Positions 9,054 to 17,720 of a DNA stretch of 64,000 bases are shown one piece after another; positions within the stretch are counted from its first letter, which is position 1; each line of letters opens with the position of its first letter. The stretch is from Betaproteobacteria bacterium. Its GTDB lineage: Bacteria > Pseudomonadota > Gammaproteobacteria > Burkholderiales > Burkholderiaceae_C. Position numbers and translations under genes: made by a program. The DNA lies in contig JADIZZ010000023.1 of NCBI GenBank assembly GCA_016704535.1, forward strand, positions 434,001 through 498,000, read 5' to 3'. Below the pieces are notes generated by a model that saw only the letters and a program-made list of their open reading frames with translations, was not told the origin of the DNA and did not search any database.

Positions 9054-9332
9054 GTTTCAGCGCCTTCAGAAATATCGACGCGAGTGTGCCAGATCAGCCC
9101 CGCCGAGCGATCCGCACCCTGACAGGGCTGTCCGCAATAGGTGATGGCGGGCCAGGGCACAGGCCCTGCATTCGTGACGACTGTGAAGTCACTCACGGCG
9201 CCATCCTGCCAGGAAGCCGCACGCTGGGTATGCGCGCTGCTAGGATCAAACGCGCTGAGCGTTCGCCTTTCCAGGGCCATGCATGGCACCAGTCGCCTGC
9301 CGCGCTCAGCCACCCCCACCCCAGGTCCATAG

Positions 9333-10151
9333 ATGCTCCGAGTCGCGCAAAACCTCTTCGATTACCGCGAGCTGCTGGCCACCCTGGCGTGGAAGAACAT
9401 CGCCCTGCGCTACAAGCAGGCCTACCTGGGCATTGCCTGGGCCGTCATCAAGCCGGTGACGCTGATGCTGATCTTCACGCTGGTACGCAGCTTCGTGGGC
9501 ATCGACAGCGGCAGCGTGCCGTACCCCATCCTTACCTTCGCGGCGCTGATGCCCTGGATCTTCTTTCAGGAGTCGGCCTCCGAAGGCGTGAACAGCGTGG
9601 TGGGCAATTCGGCGCTGATCAAGAAGATCTACTTCCCGCGCGAGATCTTCCCGATCACTTCAGTACTCACCAAACTGGTAGAACTGGGCATCAACATCGT
9701 CATCCTGGCCGGGCTGATGGCGTGGTACGGCATGGTGCCCACGGCCTACATCCTTTGGGCGCCGCTGATCATTTTGTACACCGTGCTGGTGTCGCTGACC
9801 ATTGCCTTTGCCGGCTCGGCCATCAATGTCTATCACCGCGACATGGGGCAGGCGCTGCCGGTGCTGCTGAGCCTGCTGATGTATGCGTCACCGGTGATCT
9901 ACCCGCTGCAGCTGGTGAAGGACAAGCTGCTGGTGCAGCAGGCGGCGGGCGAATGGTCCAACGCCCTGTACACGCTGTACACGCTGAACCCGCTGGCCGG
10001 CATCATCGACGCCTTCCAGAGCGTGGTGCTGCGCGGCACGCCACCCGACCTGGCCGCCATGCTGCCCGGCGCGGTGTTCATTGCCGTGCTGTTGCCGCTG
10101 TCGTACGCCTTCTTCAAGCGCGCCGAGAGCTACTTTGCCGACGTTATCTGA
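9333..10151 (+). CDS. wzm: ABC-2 polysaccharide export permease Wzm
   Basis: A 272-residue inner-membrane permease with about six hydrophobic helices. The cytoplasmic N-terminal WKNIALRYKQAYLGIAWAVIKP segment and the NALIKKIYFPRE-like motif are typical of Wzm/TagG proteins. With Wzt it moves lipid-linked polysaccharide across the inner membrane. It is the first gene of the plus-strand cluster and lies 10 bp from wzt. The 279-bp upstream gap presumably holds the cluster promoter; I could not assign one confidently. Confidence 0.92.
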   Translation: MLRVAQNLFDYRELLATLAWKNIALRYKQAYLGIAWAVIKPVTLMLIFTLVRSFVGIDSGSVPYPILTFAALMPWIFFQESASEGVNSVVGNSALIKKIYFPREIFPITSVLTKLVELGINIVILAGLMAWYGMVPTAYILWAPLIILYTVLVSLTIAFAGSAINVYHRDMGQALPVLLSLLMYASPVIYPLQLVKDKLLVQQAAGEWSNALYTLYTLNPLAGIIDAFQSVVLRGTPPDLAAMLPGAVFIAVLLPLSYAFFKRAESYFADVI

Positions 10152-10161
10152 GCCGCGCCCC

Positions 10162-11406
10162 ATGCCTGCCATCGAAGTCAATCACGTCACCAAGGAGTAT
10201 CGCCTTGGGGCCTTGCAGGGTCTGAAGCAGACGCTGATGAACACCGGCGCGCGCCTGATGGGCCGCCCGGTGGTGGAGCCACCGCTGTTCAAGGCACTGG
10301 ACGACGTGAGCTTCAGCATCGAGCCCGGCGAGGTGGTGGGCATCATCGGCCACAACGGTGCGGGCAAGAGCACGCTGCTGAAGATGCTGGCCCGCATCAG
10401 CACGCCCACGACGGGCAATGTGAAGGTGAACGGCCGCGTGGCCCCGCTGATCGAGGTGGGCGCCGGGTTCGTCGGCGACTTCACGGGCCGAGAAAACGTC
10501 TACCTGAATGGCAGCATCCTCGGCATGTCGAAGAAGGAAATCGACCGCAAGTTTGACGAGATCGTGGACTTTGCCGAGATGGCCGAGTTCATCGACACGC
10601 CGGTGAAGCGCTACAGCTCGGGGATGCAGGTGAAGTTGGCGTTTGCCGTGGCCACCAGTATTGAATCGGAGATCTTGATCGTCGATGAAGTGCTGGCGGT
10701 GGGAGATCTTGCCTTTCAGCGTAAGTGCTTCACCCGCATGGAACAGCTGATCAAGCGGGATGGCAGAACCGTATTGCTGGTTTCGCACAATATTCGTCAG
10801 GTCGAACGGCTGTGTTCTCGCGTCCTCATCCTCAATCAAGGCAGCATCCACGCCGACGGCGACGCTAGGTCCGTCTGCAACCAGTTCTACAGCCTTAGCG
10901 ACATGCAGATCAGCAAGCAGTCTCAGCGCGCGCAACAGCGCGCCGGATCAACTAAGTTTGGCATGTCGGGTGAGGTCGAACTGGAGAAGATCGAGATTCT
11001 CGGCGACGACGATGGATCAGCGACTGTGGTAACGACCAATCAAGAGGTCGTTGTGCGTTTGACCCTCGACGTGAAGGAACGCCTCAGCAATATCCTCATC
11101 GCCATCGGAGTCCATACCACCGACTTTATCTATCTGACAACGTCGCTTAGTGACAACGATCTGCCGGAGTTAGTGCTTGAACCGGGGCGGCACGAGGTGC
11201 TTTGCACTATTCGTCGACTGCCGCTCCTGCCCGGTGTTTACGCCTTGCGGACTGGCATCGCAGCGGGGGCGATCCAGAGCATGATCTTCTACGGCGAGGG
11301 ATTGCTGAACTTTCAGGTCATTTCGCCTGACCAGCGGCGGAGTCTCGCAGCCAATGAAGGGTTCTTCGCGATGCAGACCTGCTGGTCCCAGGTTGAAGTG
11401 CCATGA
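10162..11406 (+). CDS. wzt: ABC polysaccharide export ATPase Wzt with C-terminal substrate-recognition domain
   Basis: A 414-residue ATP-binding subunit. The nucleotide-binding domain (about 1-235) has Walker [10 protein letters not shown] from residue 64, a signature loop [12 protein letters not shown] near 152 and Walker [14 protein letters not shown] near 171. The remaining residues, about 265-414, form the beta-sandwich domain that in Wzt proteins reads the terminal modification of the glycan before export. The first 480 bp have the high GC and third-position bias of the neighbours. From about 10640 on, the composition drops and stays low through the next three genes, suggesting a mosaic gene. 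Its stop overlaps the acetyltransferase start. Confidence 0.93.
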   Translation: MPAIEVNHVTKEYRLGALQGLKQTLMNTGARLMGRPVVEPPLFKALDDVSFSIEPGEVVGIIGHNGAGKSTLLKMLARISTPTTGNVKVNGRVAPLIEVGAGFVGDFTGRENVYLNGSILGMSKKEIDRKFDEIVDFAEMAEFIDTPVKRYSSGMQVKLAFAVATSIESEILIVDEVLAVGDLAFQRKCFTRMEQLIKRDGRTVLLVSHNIRQVERLCSRVLILNQGSIHADGDARSVCNQFYSLSDMQISKQSQRAQQRAGSTKFGMSGEVELEKIEILGDDDGSATVVTTNQEVVVRLTLDVKERLSNILIAIGVHTTDFIYLTTSLSDNDLPELVLEPGRHEVLCTIRRLPLLPGVYALRTGIAAGAIQSMIFYGEGLLNFQVISPDQRRSLAANEGFFAMQTCWSQVEVP

Positions 11407-12038
11407 ACGCGCTCATGCAGCGCCTTCTTGTGCTCTTGCGAGACGCGCTTCGGCGGCACCCGCCAGCCGCTGCGCAGGGGTCGCGCCACGACGATGTCCC
11501 ATACCTCAAGGATCGCTACCCACAATACGAGATCGGTGTGGGGAGTTATGGGCCACTGGTAGTGAAAACCTGGGGCGAAAGCTCCACGCTGAGAATCGGG
11601 TCTTACTGTTCATTCGCTGCGGGCTGCCAGATCTTGCTTGGCGGCGAGCACCGCAGCGACTGGATTACGACTTACCCATTCAACGTTCTGCTTGGGCATC
11701 ACGACCTTATCGGTCAACCGCACTCGAAGGGCAACGTCGAGATCGGTAGCGACGTCTGGGTCGGAACGAACGCGACCATCCTCTCTGGAGTTACGGTTGG
11801 CGACGGTGCGATCGTCGGCGCTGGCTCGGTCGTGGCAAAGAATGTCGAACCGTATGCCATCGTCGTAGGCAATCCAGCCCGGGTCATTCGGTGGCGCTTC
11901 CCGAACGCTGTCATTTCCGAGATGCTCAGCATCAGATGGTGGGACTGGGATCGCGATCGACTCTCCGAGGCACTACCCCTCCTTCAGAGCGACCGAATCG
12001 ACGAGTTTATTGAGTACGCGCGAAAGCAAAACTGCTAG
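11403..12038 (+). CDS. Left-handed beta-helix O-acetyltransferase (CatB/XAT type)
   Basis: A 211-residue hexapeptide-repeat acyltransferase. Repeats such as [15 protein letters not shown] and [31 protein letters not shown] build the beta-helix; the [14 protein letters not shown] loop carries the catalytic histidine typical of xenobiotic-type acetyltransferases, and [11 protein letters not shown] ends the helix. Such enzymes acetylate a sugar hydroxyl or nucleotide sugar. ATGA overlap with wzt suggests its product may be part of the chain-end signal read by the Wzt C-terminal domain; this is inferred. Confidence 0.86.
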   Translation: MNALMQRLLVLLRDALRRHPPAAAQGSRHDDVPYLKDRYPQYEIGVGSYGPLVVKTWGESSTLRIGSYCSFAAGCQILLGGEHRSDWITTYPFNVLLGHHDLIGQPHSKGNVEIGSDVWVGTNATILSGVTVGDGAIVGAGSVVAKNVEPYAIVVGNPARVIRWRFPNAVISEMLSIRWWDWDRDRLSEALPLLQSDRIDEFIEYARKQNC

Positions 12039-12046
12039 ACACTGTA

Positions 12047-12898
12047 ATGAAAGACTACGCTTACAAAATCGACCTCGAGTCCCCGACCGCGCCAGCGCGC
12101 TTGCTCCGGATGGTGGGCCGCGACAAGGCCGTGCTTGAGATCGGGTGCGCGTCCGGAAGCCAGACCAGAGTGATGCACGATCAACTCGGATGCCGAGTGA
12201 CTGCCGTCGAGTTCGATCCGGCCTCGGCCGCGCTCGCGGCGTCGTTCTGCGAGGCATTGCACGTCGGCAGCATTGAAGACATCGACCTAGACAAAGTGCT
12301 CGGTTCCCGGCGGTTTGACGTGATCACTTTTGGAGATGTGCTGGAGCACCTGCGCAGCCCGCGAGCCGCGATCGAGAGGGTGCGTCCGTATCTAACCGAC
12401 AGCGGCTATCTCGTTGCGTCTATACCGAACTTCACACACGCCTCGATCGCATTCGAGATCTGCCATGGCCGCTTCGACTACCGCCAGTCCGGGCTGCTCG
12501 ACGACAGCCACATCCGCTTTTTTACAAAGCGGAGCATTGTCCAGATGTTCGAGGACGCGGGGTATCTCGTTGTCAATCTGGAGCGCGCGGAATTGCGTCC
12601 CGAGCATACAGAATTCGAGACGCGCGCCTCAAACATAGAACAGCAACGGCTGCTCGACTACATCTACAGCCAGAATCAGGAGAGCCTGACCTACCAGTTC
12701 GTCGTGAAGGCTGTGCCGGCGTCACCTTCCCCAGGTAGCCCACTACGAGCGACGGCCCAGTTGGCGTCGGAACGAATTACCGACTTGGAAGCGAAACTGG
12801 GCGCACGCGACCAGAGGATCAAGCGACTCGAGGCAGATCTGGCGTGGATTGACAGTCGGCCCCTCGCACGACTTTATAGGTACCTGTTCAAACGGTAG
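12047..12898 (+). CDS. SAM-dependent methyltransferase with C-terminal coiled coil
   Basis: A 283-residue protein. The class I methyltransferase fold (about 25-200) shows the SAM-binding motif VLEIGCASGS, an acidic strand end VTAVEFD and the family block FDVITFGDVLEHL. Residues about 240-275 are charged heptad-like sequence (DLEAKLGARDQRIKRLEADL) and probably form a coiled coil, as in methyltransferases that cap O-antigen chains. Terminal methylation is a known stop/export signal for Wzm/Wzt systems, so this gene directly after wzt and the acetyltransferase fits chain capping; the exact position is unknown. Confidence 0.82.
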   Translation: MKDYAYKIDLESPTAPARLLRMVGRDKAVLEIGCASGSQTRVMHDQLGCRVTAVEFDPASAALAASFCEALHVGSIEDIDLDKVLGSRRFDVITFGDVLEHLRSPRAAIERVRPYLTDSGYLVASIPNFTHASIAFEICHGRFDYRQSGLLDDSHIRFFTKRSIVQMFEDAGYLVVNLERAELRPEHTEFETRASNIEQQRLLDYIYSQNQESLTYQFVVKAVPASPSPGSPLRATAQLASERITDLEAKLGARDQRIKRLEADLAWIDSRPLARLYRYLFKR

Positions 12899-13211
12899 GA
12901 TCATCCTGCCAGCACGATTCGATAGTTCAAATACAGGTACTGCACCCCGAGATGAAGCCCAATAGCGCGTTGGCGCGCGTTGCACCGCAACGGGACAATC
13001 GGCAGCCTTCAGAGGAGCAGCAGACGCGGGACCGTGATCCGATACCCAATCTCCGGCACCCGCTTCGTGGGTCGCGGCATACAAACTGCGCTGCGCACGG
13101 TATGTCATTGGTCTGCAGGTCGGCATTCGGAATCCATCGGCCTGCGCCGCGTCGAACAGTGCAGCGCCAGGCCCAAGGGACAATCAGCCCTAATCGGCAA
13201 GTCGTCGAGTG
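12899..13211. other. 313-bp intergenic stretch, no gene recognised
   Basis: No frame here resembles a known protein. Two short inverted repeats are visible: AGGAT-C-ATCCT at 12898-12908, just past the methyltransferase stop, and CGTTGC-ACC-GCAACG at 12978-12992. Neither has a T-run, so neither is a convincing intrinsic terminator. The stretch may be leftover from the recombination that brought in the lower-GC genes. Confidence 0.45.
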
Positions 13212-14216
13212 ATGAAGCCACCTCTCGTCTATGTCGTTGTCTTGAATTGGAACGGACGCGCGGACACGCTGGCTTGCCTGTCATCGCTGGAAAGACTCCA
13301 ATATCCGGAGTTCCATACCATCGTGGTGGACAACGGATCCCAAGACGGATCGCAAGACGCCATTCGTTCGACATTCCCCGAGGTCGAACTGATCGAAACG
13401 GGCAAGAACCTGGGATTTGCCGGTGGCAACAACGTCGGCATCAGGCGGGCGGTGGCTCGCGGAACAGACTACGTGCTCTTGTTGAACAACGACACCGAAG
13501 TCGATCCTGGGATGCTGGATGCGTTCGTACGGGCGGCATCTGCTCACCCCGGCGCTGGCGTCTTCAGCGGCAAGATCTACCTTCACGGCGCCCCGGACAG
13601 GATCTGGTATGCGGGTACCGAGTGGGATCCTCAAACAGTGCACTTCAGGCACTTGGGGCTGGATCAGATAGATGACGGCAACAGTTTCTGCACCATCAAA
13701 GAGACTGCATTTGCCTGTGGGTGCGCATTTTTCTTTCCAGCAAGCCGTGTCAAAGACGTCGGGCTGCTCGACGAAGAATTCTTTCTGTATTTTGAGGAAA
13801 CTGACTGGTGCTACCGGGCGCGCGCCAAAGGCTATGCATCCGTTTTGGTGCCTGACGCGAAGCTCTGGCACAAGGTGTCCGCGTCGGTCGGTGCCGGCTC
13901 GCCCTTGATGGACTACTTCATGACACGCAACAAGCTGCTGTGGGCCGAGAAGAACCTCGAGCCCGCAGCACGCCGTCAAATCCGAAGCTTCATAGTGAAG
14001 TCGCTTTGGCGCCGCTTCTTCTTCGCGCCTGCCCTGCCAAGTGGCGGACACCTCGTCAAGAGAGTGCTGTGGGCAGGCAACAGCTGGCTGAAGACGGTAC
14101 GAAGGAACGCTGCTGACGTGCATGTCATTGCAACGTTCTACGGGCTGCGCGATTTCTATCTCCGGCGTTTCGGCAATTGCCCGGCGGCCGTTCGGGGGCT
14201 CAGTGCCAAGTCATGA
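13212..14216 (+). CDS. Family 2 glycosyltransferase (rhamnosyltransferase-like)
   Basis: A 334-residue GT-A enzyme. The N-terminus VVVLNWNGRADTLACL and IVVDNGSQDGS bind the nucleotide sugar, and LLLNNDTEVDPGML holds the DXD-type metal site. CGCAFFFPASRVKDVGLLDEEFFLYFEETDWCYRA follows, with the catalytic ED-type acidic pair. This arrangement is typical of WbbL/RfbF-like rhamnosyltransferases. The start is ATG 13212; a GTG three bases upstream is also possible. It is the last gene of the lower-GC block. Confidence 0.85.
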   Translation: MKPPLVYVVVLNWNGRADTLACLSSLERLQYPEFHTIVVDNGSQDGSQDAIRSTFPEVELIETGKNLGFAGGNNVGIRRAVARGTDYVLLLNNDTEVDPGMLDAFVRAASAHPGAGVFSGKIYLHGAPDRIWYAGTEWDPQTVHFRHLGLDQIDDGNSFCTIKETAFACGCAFFFPASRVKDVGLLDEEFFLYFEETDWCYRARAKGYASVLVPDAKLWHKVSASVGAGSPLMDYFMTRNKLLWAEKNLEPAARRQIRSFIVKSLWRRFFFAPALPSGGHLVKRVLWAGNSWLKTVRRNAADVHVIATFYGLRDFYLRRFGNCPAAVRGLSAKS

Positions 14217-14235
14217 GCACTGCGGGCTGGATATC

Positions 14236-15447
14236 GTGAACCTCCTGGTCATCACCGACCTGCTTCCCACCCCCGACCGCAACTCGGCCGACTTCCGCTT
14301 CGCCCGCCTGCTGGGCATGTTGGCGGGGCAGCACAGTGTGTGGCTGTGCGTCCTTGGTCAGGTGCGGCAGACCAGGGCGATCGGCGCCGAGGCCGTGGGC
14401 CGCTACCAGCGCGACCTGGCCGCCCTGGGTGTGCACCTGTGCGAAGGTGGCGCCACCGCCGCCCTGCAGGCTCGCGACTACACCGCCGTGCTCTTCGAGT
14501 GGCACTTTCCGGCCAAGGCGCTTGTCGAGCGGGTGCGCCTGCTGCAACCGCGTGCCCGGATGGTGGTCGACAGCGTCGACGTGGTGTTCCACCGGCTCGA
14601 GGCCAAGGCCCGCATCACTGGCCGGGCTGACGACGTCGAGAAAGCCGCGCGCACCAAGGCCGAGGAACTGGCGGTGTACGCGCAGTCCGATCTGGTGATC
14701 ACCGTCACCGACGCCGACGCGCAGATCCTGCGCGACGAAGTACCGACTACGCCCACCTTCACCATTCCGAACATCCACCCTCTGGAACAGCCGGTGGCTG
14801 CCGGCGCCGCTGCTGCGCCGCTGCTGCTGTTCATCGGCAGCTATGCGCGCCCGGGGGGCGAGACGAACATCGATGCGATGCGCTACTTCTGTGGCGAGGT
14901 GCTGCCGCTGGTGGTGGCCGCGGTGCCCGAGGCGCGTTTGCGCATCGTCGGCGGCCCGCGCAATGCCGACATCGACGCGCTCGCCTCGCCGCATGTCGAG
15001 GTGCTGGGCTTCGTGCCCGAGACGCGGCCTTACCTGCAAACCAGCGCCATCTCCATCGCCCCGCTGCGCTTCGGCGGCGGCATGAAGGGCAAGATCGGCG
15101 AGGCCATGTCCTTCGGCCTGCCGGTGGTGACGACGACGACGGGCATCGAGGGCTTCGGCCTGACGGCCGGCGAGCACGCCTTGGTGGGCGACACGGCGCG
15201 CACCTTCGCCGACCACGTGATCGCTCTGCTGCGCGAGCCAGCGCTGCGGCAGCGTGTAGGCATGGCCGGACACCGCTTCATCAGCGAGCACTATTCCGAC
15301 GTGGCGGTGCAGGCGCGCGTGGCGCAGTTGTTCGCGCAACTGGCCCGCTACCCGGTGAAGCGGCTCTCGCTGGCACAGCGCACGCGCGGCCGGCTGCAGG
15401 CGGCGTGGGGCCGCCAGGTGGGCTGGCGGCTGGGCGCAGGGCGCTGA
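14236..15447 (+). CDS. Family 4 glycosyltransferase
   Basis: A GT-B glycosyltransferase of about 403 residues. The N-terminal Rossmann half begins LLVITDLLPTPDRNSADFRFARLL; the C-terminal half has the donor-site pattern ISIAPLRFGGGMKGKIGEAMSFGLPVVTT, close to GT4 family members that also serve in O-antigen and exosortase loci. The start is not certain: GTG 14236 precedes the conserved N-terminus, and no ATG fits between it and the previous gene. GC is again high from this gene onward. Donor and acceptor are unknown. Confidence 0.82.
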   Translation: MNLLVITDLLPTPDRNSADFRFARLLGMLAGQHSVWLCVLGQVRQTRAIGAEAVGRYQRDLAALGVHLCEGGATAALQARDYTAVLFEWHFPAKALVERVRLLQPRARMVVDSVDVVFHRLEAKARITGRADDVEKAARTKAEELAVYAQSDLVITVTDADAQILRDEVPTTPTFTIPNIHPLEQPVAAGAAAAPLLLFIGSYARPGGETNIDAMRYFCGEVLPLVVAAVPEARLRIVGGPRNADIDALASPHVEVLGFVPETRPYLQTSAISIAPLRFGGGMKGKIGEAMSFGLPVVTTTTGIEGFGLTAGEHALVGDTARTFADHVIALLREPALRQRVGMAGHRFISEHYSDVAVQARVAQLFAQLARYPVKRLSLAQRTRGRLQAAWGRQVGWRLGAGR

Positions 15448-15458
15448 AGGGGCGGCGC

Positions 15459-16613
15459 GTGCGCATCCTCTACGCCAGCGAGCGCCCGCCCTACCCCTAT
15501 TTCCTGGGTGGCGCGGCGCGCTGCGCACACCGTCTGCTGGTGTCGCTGGCGCAAGAGCAGGGCGTGCAGTGCCTGGCGGTGGGCTCGGCGGACTACGCCG
15601 TCTCGCCCTGGGCGGTGCCGCAACCAGGCGACTTCGCGGCGCTGGGCGTGCGCGGCGTGCAGCCAAACGGCACCCTGGACTGCGGCTACCCGGTGCAGGT
15701 GCTGACGGGCTTCCCCGGCGCACTTTCCGATCTGATCGACCGTTTCCGGCCCGACGTGGTCTGGTCGCAGTTGGAAGGGGCGCAGGCCGTGCTGGCGCTG
15801 GCCCGCGCCAAGGGCATCACGGGCCTGCTGTACGTGCACGACGCCGAAGACCCCCCGGCCGCGCTGCGCGCCACGGCCGCGCTGGGCTGCCACGTGGTGT
15901 GCAGCAGCGCTTTCCTGGCCGACCGGGTGGCCGCGGTCATCGGCCGGCCGACGCATGTGCTGTACCCGGCGTCGGACTGGTGCTTCGGCACGGTGGGCGA
16001 CCCCGCGGGCTGCATCACCCTGGTCAACCCGCACCCCGTCAAGGGCCTGGACACGTTCCTGGCCATCGCGCGGCAGTTGCCTGAACAGCGATTCCTGCTG
16101 CAGGAATCGTGGAAGCTGGACGACACGGCGCTGGCCAAGCTGCAGGCGCGCCTGGCCGACCTGCCGAACCTGCGCCTGCAGCGCCGCGTGTCCGACATGC
16201 GCGCGGTCTACGCGCAGACGCGGCTGCTGCTGGCGCCATCGGTGTGGGAAGAAGGCTTCGGCATGGTCGTGGTAGAGGCGCAGTCCTGCGGCATCCCCGT
16301 CATAGCCAGTGCGCGGGGCGGCCTGCCCGAGTCGGTGGGCTCGGGGGGCGTGCTGATTCAGGATTACCGGAACGTGAATGCTTGGGTAGAGGCCGTCCGC
16401 ACGCTTTGCGACGACGGGCAGCGTTACCAGGACATGTCGGCGCGCGCCCTCGCGCATGCCCGGTCAGACACCTTGAACGTGACGCACTCGGCGCAGTGCT
16501 TCGTCGAGGTGTGCCGCGGCAGCGCGCCCCGGGTGCCGGGCCGTGTCGGCCGCCTGCTGGGCACCGCCCGCCGCCGCGTCGTCGCGTTCGGGCGCCGCGC
16601 TCAAGGCGGCTAG
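15459..16613 (+). CDS. Family 4 glycosyltransferase
   Basis: A GT-B enzyme of about 384 residues. RILYASERPPYPYFLGGAAR opens the acceptor half; VNPHPVKGLDTFLAIA and APSVWEEGFGMVVVEAQSCGIPVIAS form the donor half, with the E-x7-E motif of GT4 retaining transferases. GTG 15459 was chosen because the conserved strand starts directly after it and GAAGGGG lies upstream; the open frame extends to 15405 inside the previous gene. It is in the same operon as its neighbours with only 11 bp of spacing. Confidence 0.82.
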   Translation: MRILYASERPPYPYFLGGAARCAHRLLVSLAQEQGVQCLAVGSADYAVSPWAVPQPGDFAALGVRGVQPNGTLDCGYPVQVLTGFPGALSDLIDRFRPDVVWSQLEGAQAVLALARAKGITGLLYVHDAEDPPAALRATAALGCHVVCSSAFLADRVAAVIGRPTHVLYPASDWCFGTVGDPAGCITLVNPHPVKGLDTFLAIARQLPEQRFLLQESWKLDDTALAKLQARLADLPNLRLQRRVSDMRAVYAQTRLLLAPSVWEEGFGMVVVEAQSCGIPVIASARGGLPESVGSGGVLIQDYRNVNAWVEAVRTLCDDGQRYQDMSARALAHARSDTLNVTHSAQCFVEVCRGSAPRVPGRVGRLLGTARRRVVAFGRRAQGG

Positions 16614-16631
16614 GGCCAGACCGCACCACAC

Positions 16632-17720
16632 ATGCACGCTCGCCCCTTCGACATGCGCACCGGCTCGGGTGAACGGCCGCCAGTGTCGTTCTACCTGCCC
16701 TGTACGCCGGCAGAGTTCATCCGCCTGCCGACCGCCATCGAACACTACTGGGCCTGGCAGACCAGCGAAGCCGGGCTGGTGCCGCATTGGGGGCGCTACC
16801 ACTGGGTGCTGCAGTCCTTCCTGCAGCTGCGCGCCGCTGGCTACCCCGCACGCCTGGTGCGGGAGATGCCCGACGCAGGCATCGTCGTCAGCCACGTGGA
16901 TTGCTTCGACTACGGCCTGCGCCCGCACCGCGATCTTTACCTGGTGGTGCTGCTCGTCGATCGCGAGGTGCCGCACCCGCATGCGCAGTGGCACATCACG
17001 CACAACCCGGTGCAGACCCTGCCGATGTGGCTGCCGTTCTCGTACATGGCCCCGTGGCCGCAGGTGGGGCTGGTGCCGCGCCGTGCCGAGCGCGGCAGCC
17101 GCTTCGAGCGGCTGGCCTTCGTCGGCTACCGGCAGAACCTGATGCCGCAGCTAGCCACGCCGCAGTTCTCGGCGCAGCTGCGCGAACTGGGGCTGGAACT
17201 CGTGATCCCGGAACCCGCCGGCTGGGCCGACTTCTCGGACTTCGACGCCGTGCTTGCAGTACGCAGCTTTGGGCGCGACGAAATCCACCTGAACAAGCCG
17301 GCGCTGAAGCTTTACAACGCCTGGCTCGCCGGCGTGCCGGCCGTCCTGGGCCACGAGATCGCCTACGTCGTCGAAGGCGGGCCGGGCCGGGCTTACCTGG
17401 AAGCGACGAACGAGGCTGAGGTGCTGGCGGCACTGCGGCGCCTGGCCGGTGACGCGTCGCTTCGCCAGGCCCTGATGGCCGAAGGTCGGCAACGCGTGGC
17501 GCACTTCAGCGAAGAGCGCCTTCGCGAGGCATGGGTGGCGCTGTTCGAGCGTGTGCTGCTGCCCGACGCCAATCGCTGGATGGGCAGCGCCCCCAGGCGT
17601 GTGCTGCATCGGGGCGCCGGGGCAATCCGGGAGCGCTTGCTGTGGCGCCGGCCGGGTTGGTTTGGACAACTGCCGACACCGAGTGCAGCACTCGAAATCC
17701 CTTTCAAAGAAGCCCTGTGA
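16632..17720 (+). CDS. Putative GT-B glycosyltransferase
   Basis: A 362-residue protein. The N-terminal part (SFYLPCTPAEFIRLPTAIEHYW) is unlike standard GT4 openings. The C-terminal part, KPALKLYNAWLAGVPAVLGHE followed by NEAEVLAALRRLAGD, resembles the donor-binding half of GT-B enzymes in which the stretch after a conserved Lys binds the nucleotide. I cannot assign a numbered family with confidence. The stop codon overlaps the next start (TGATG), and the gene sits within a run of glycosyltransferases, which supports a transferase role. Confidence 0.65.
   Translation: MHARPFDMRTGSGERPPVSFYLPCTPAEFIRLPTAIEHYWAWQTSEAGLVPHWGRYHWVLQSFLQLRAAGYPARLVREMPDAGIVVSHVDCFDYGLRPHRDLYLVVLLVDREVPHPHAQWHITHNPVQTLPMWLPFSYMAPWPQVGLVPRRAERGSRFERLAFVGYRQNLMPQLATPQFSAQLRELGLELVIPEPAGWADFSDFDAVLAVRSFGRDEIHLNKPALKLYNAWLAGVPAVLGHEIAYVVEGGPGRAYLEATNEAEVLAALRRLAGDASLRQALMAEGRQRVAHFSEERLREAWVALFERVLLPDANRWMGSAPRRVLHRGAGAIRERLLWRRPGWFGQLPTPSAALEIPFKEAL

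Noticed and set aside
12898..12908. AGGAT-C-ATCCT inverted repeat after the methyltransferase
   Set aside because: Only 5-bp arms, a one-base centre and no T-run; likely chance.
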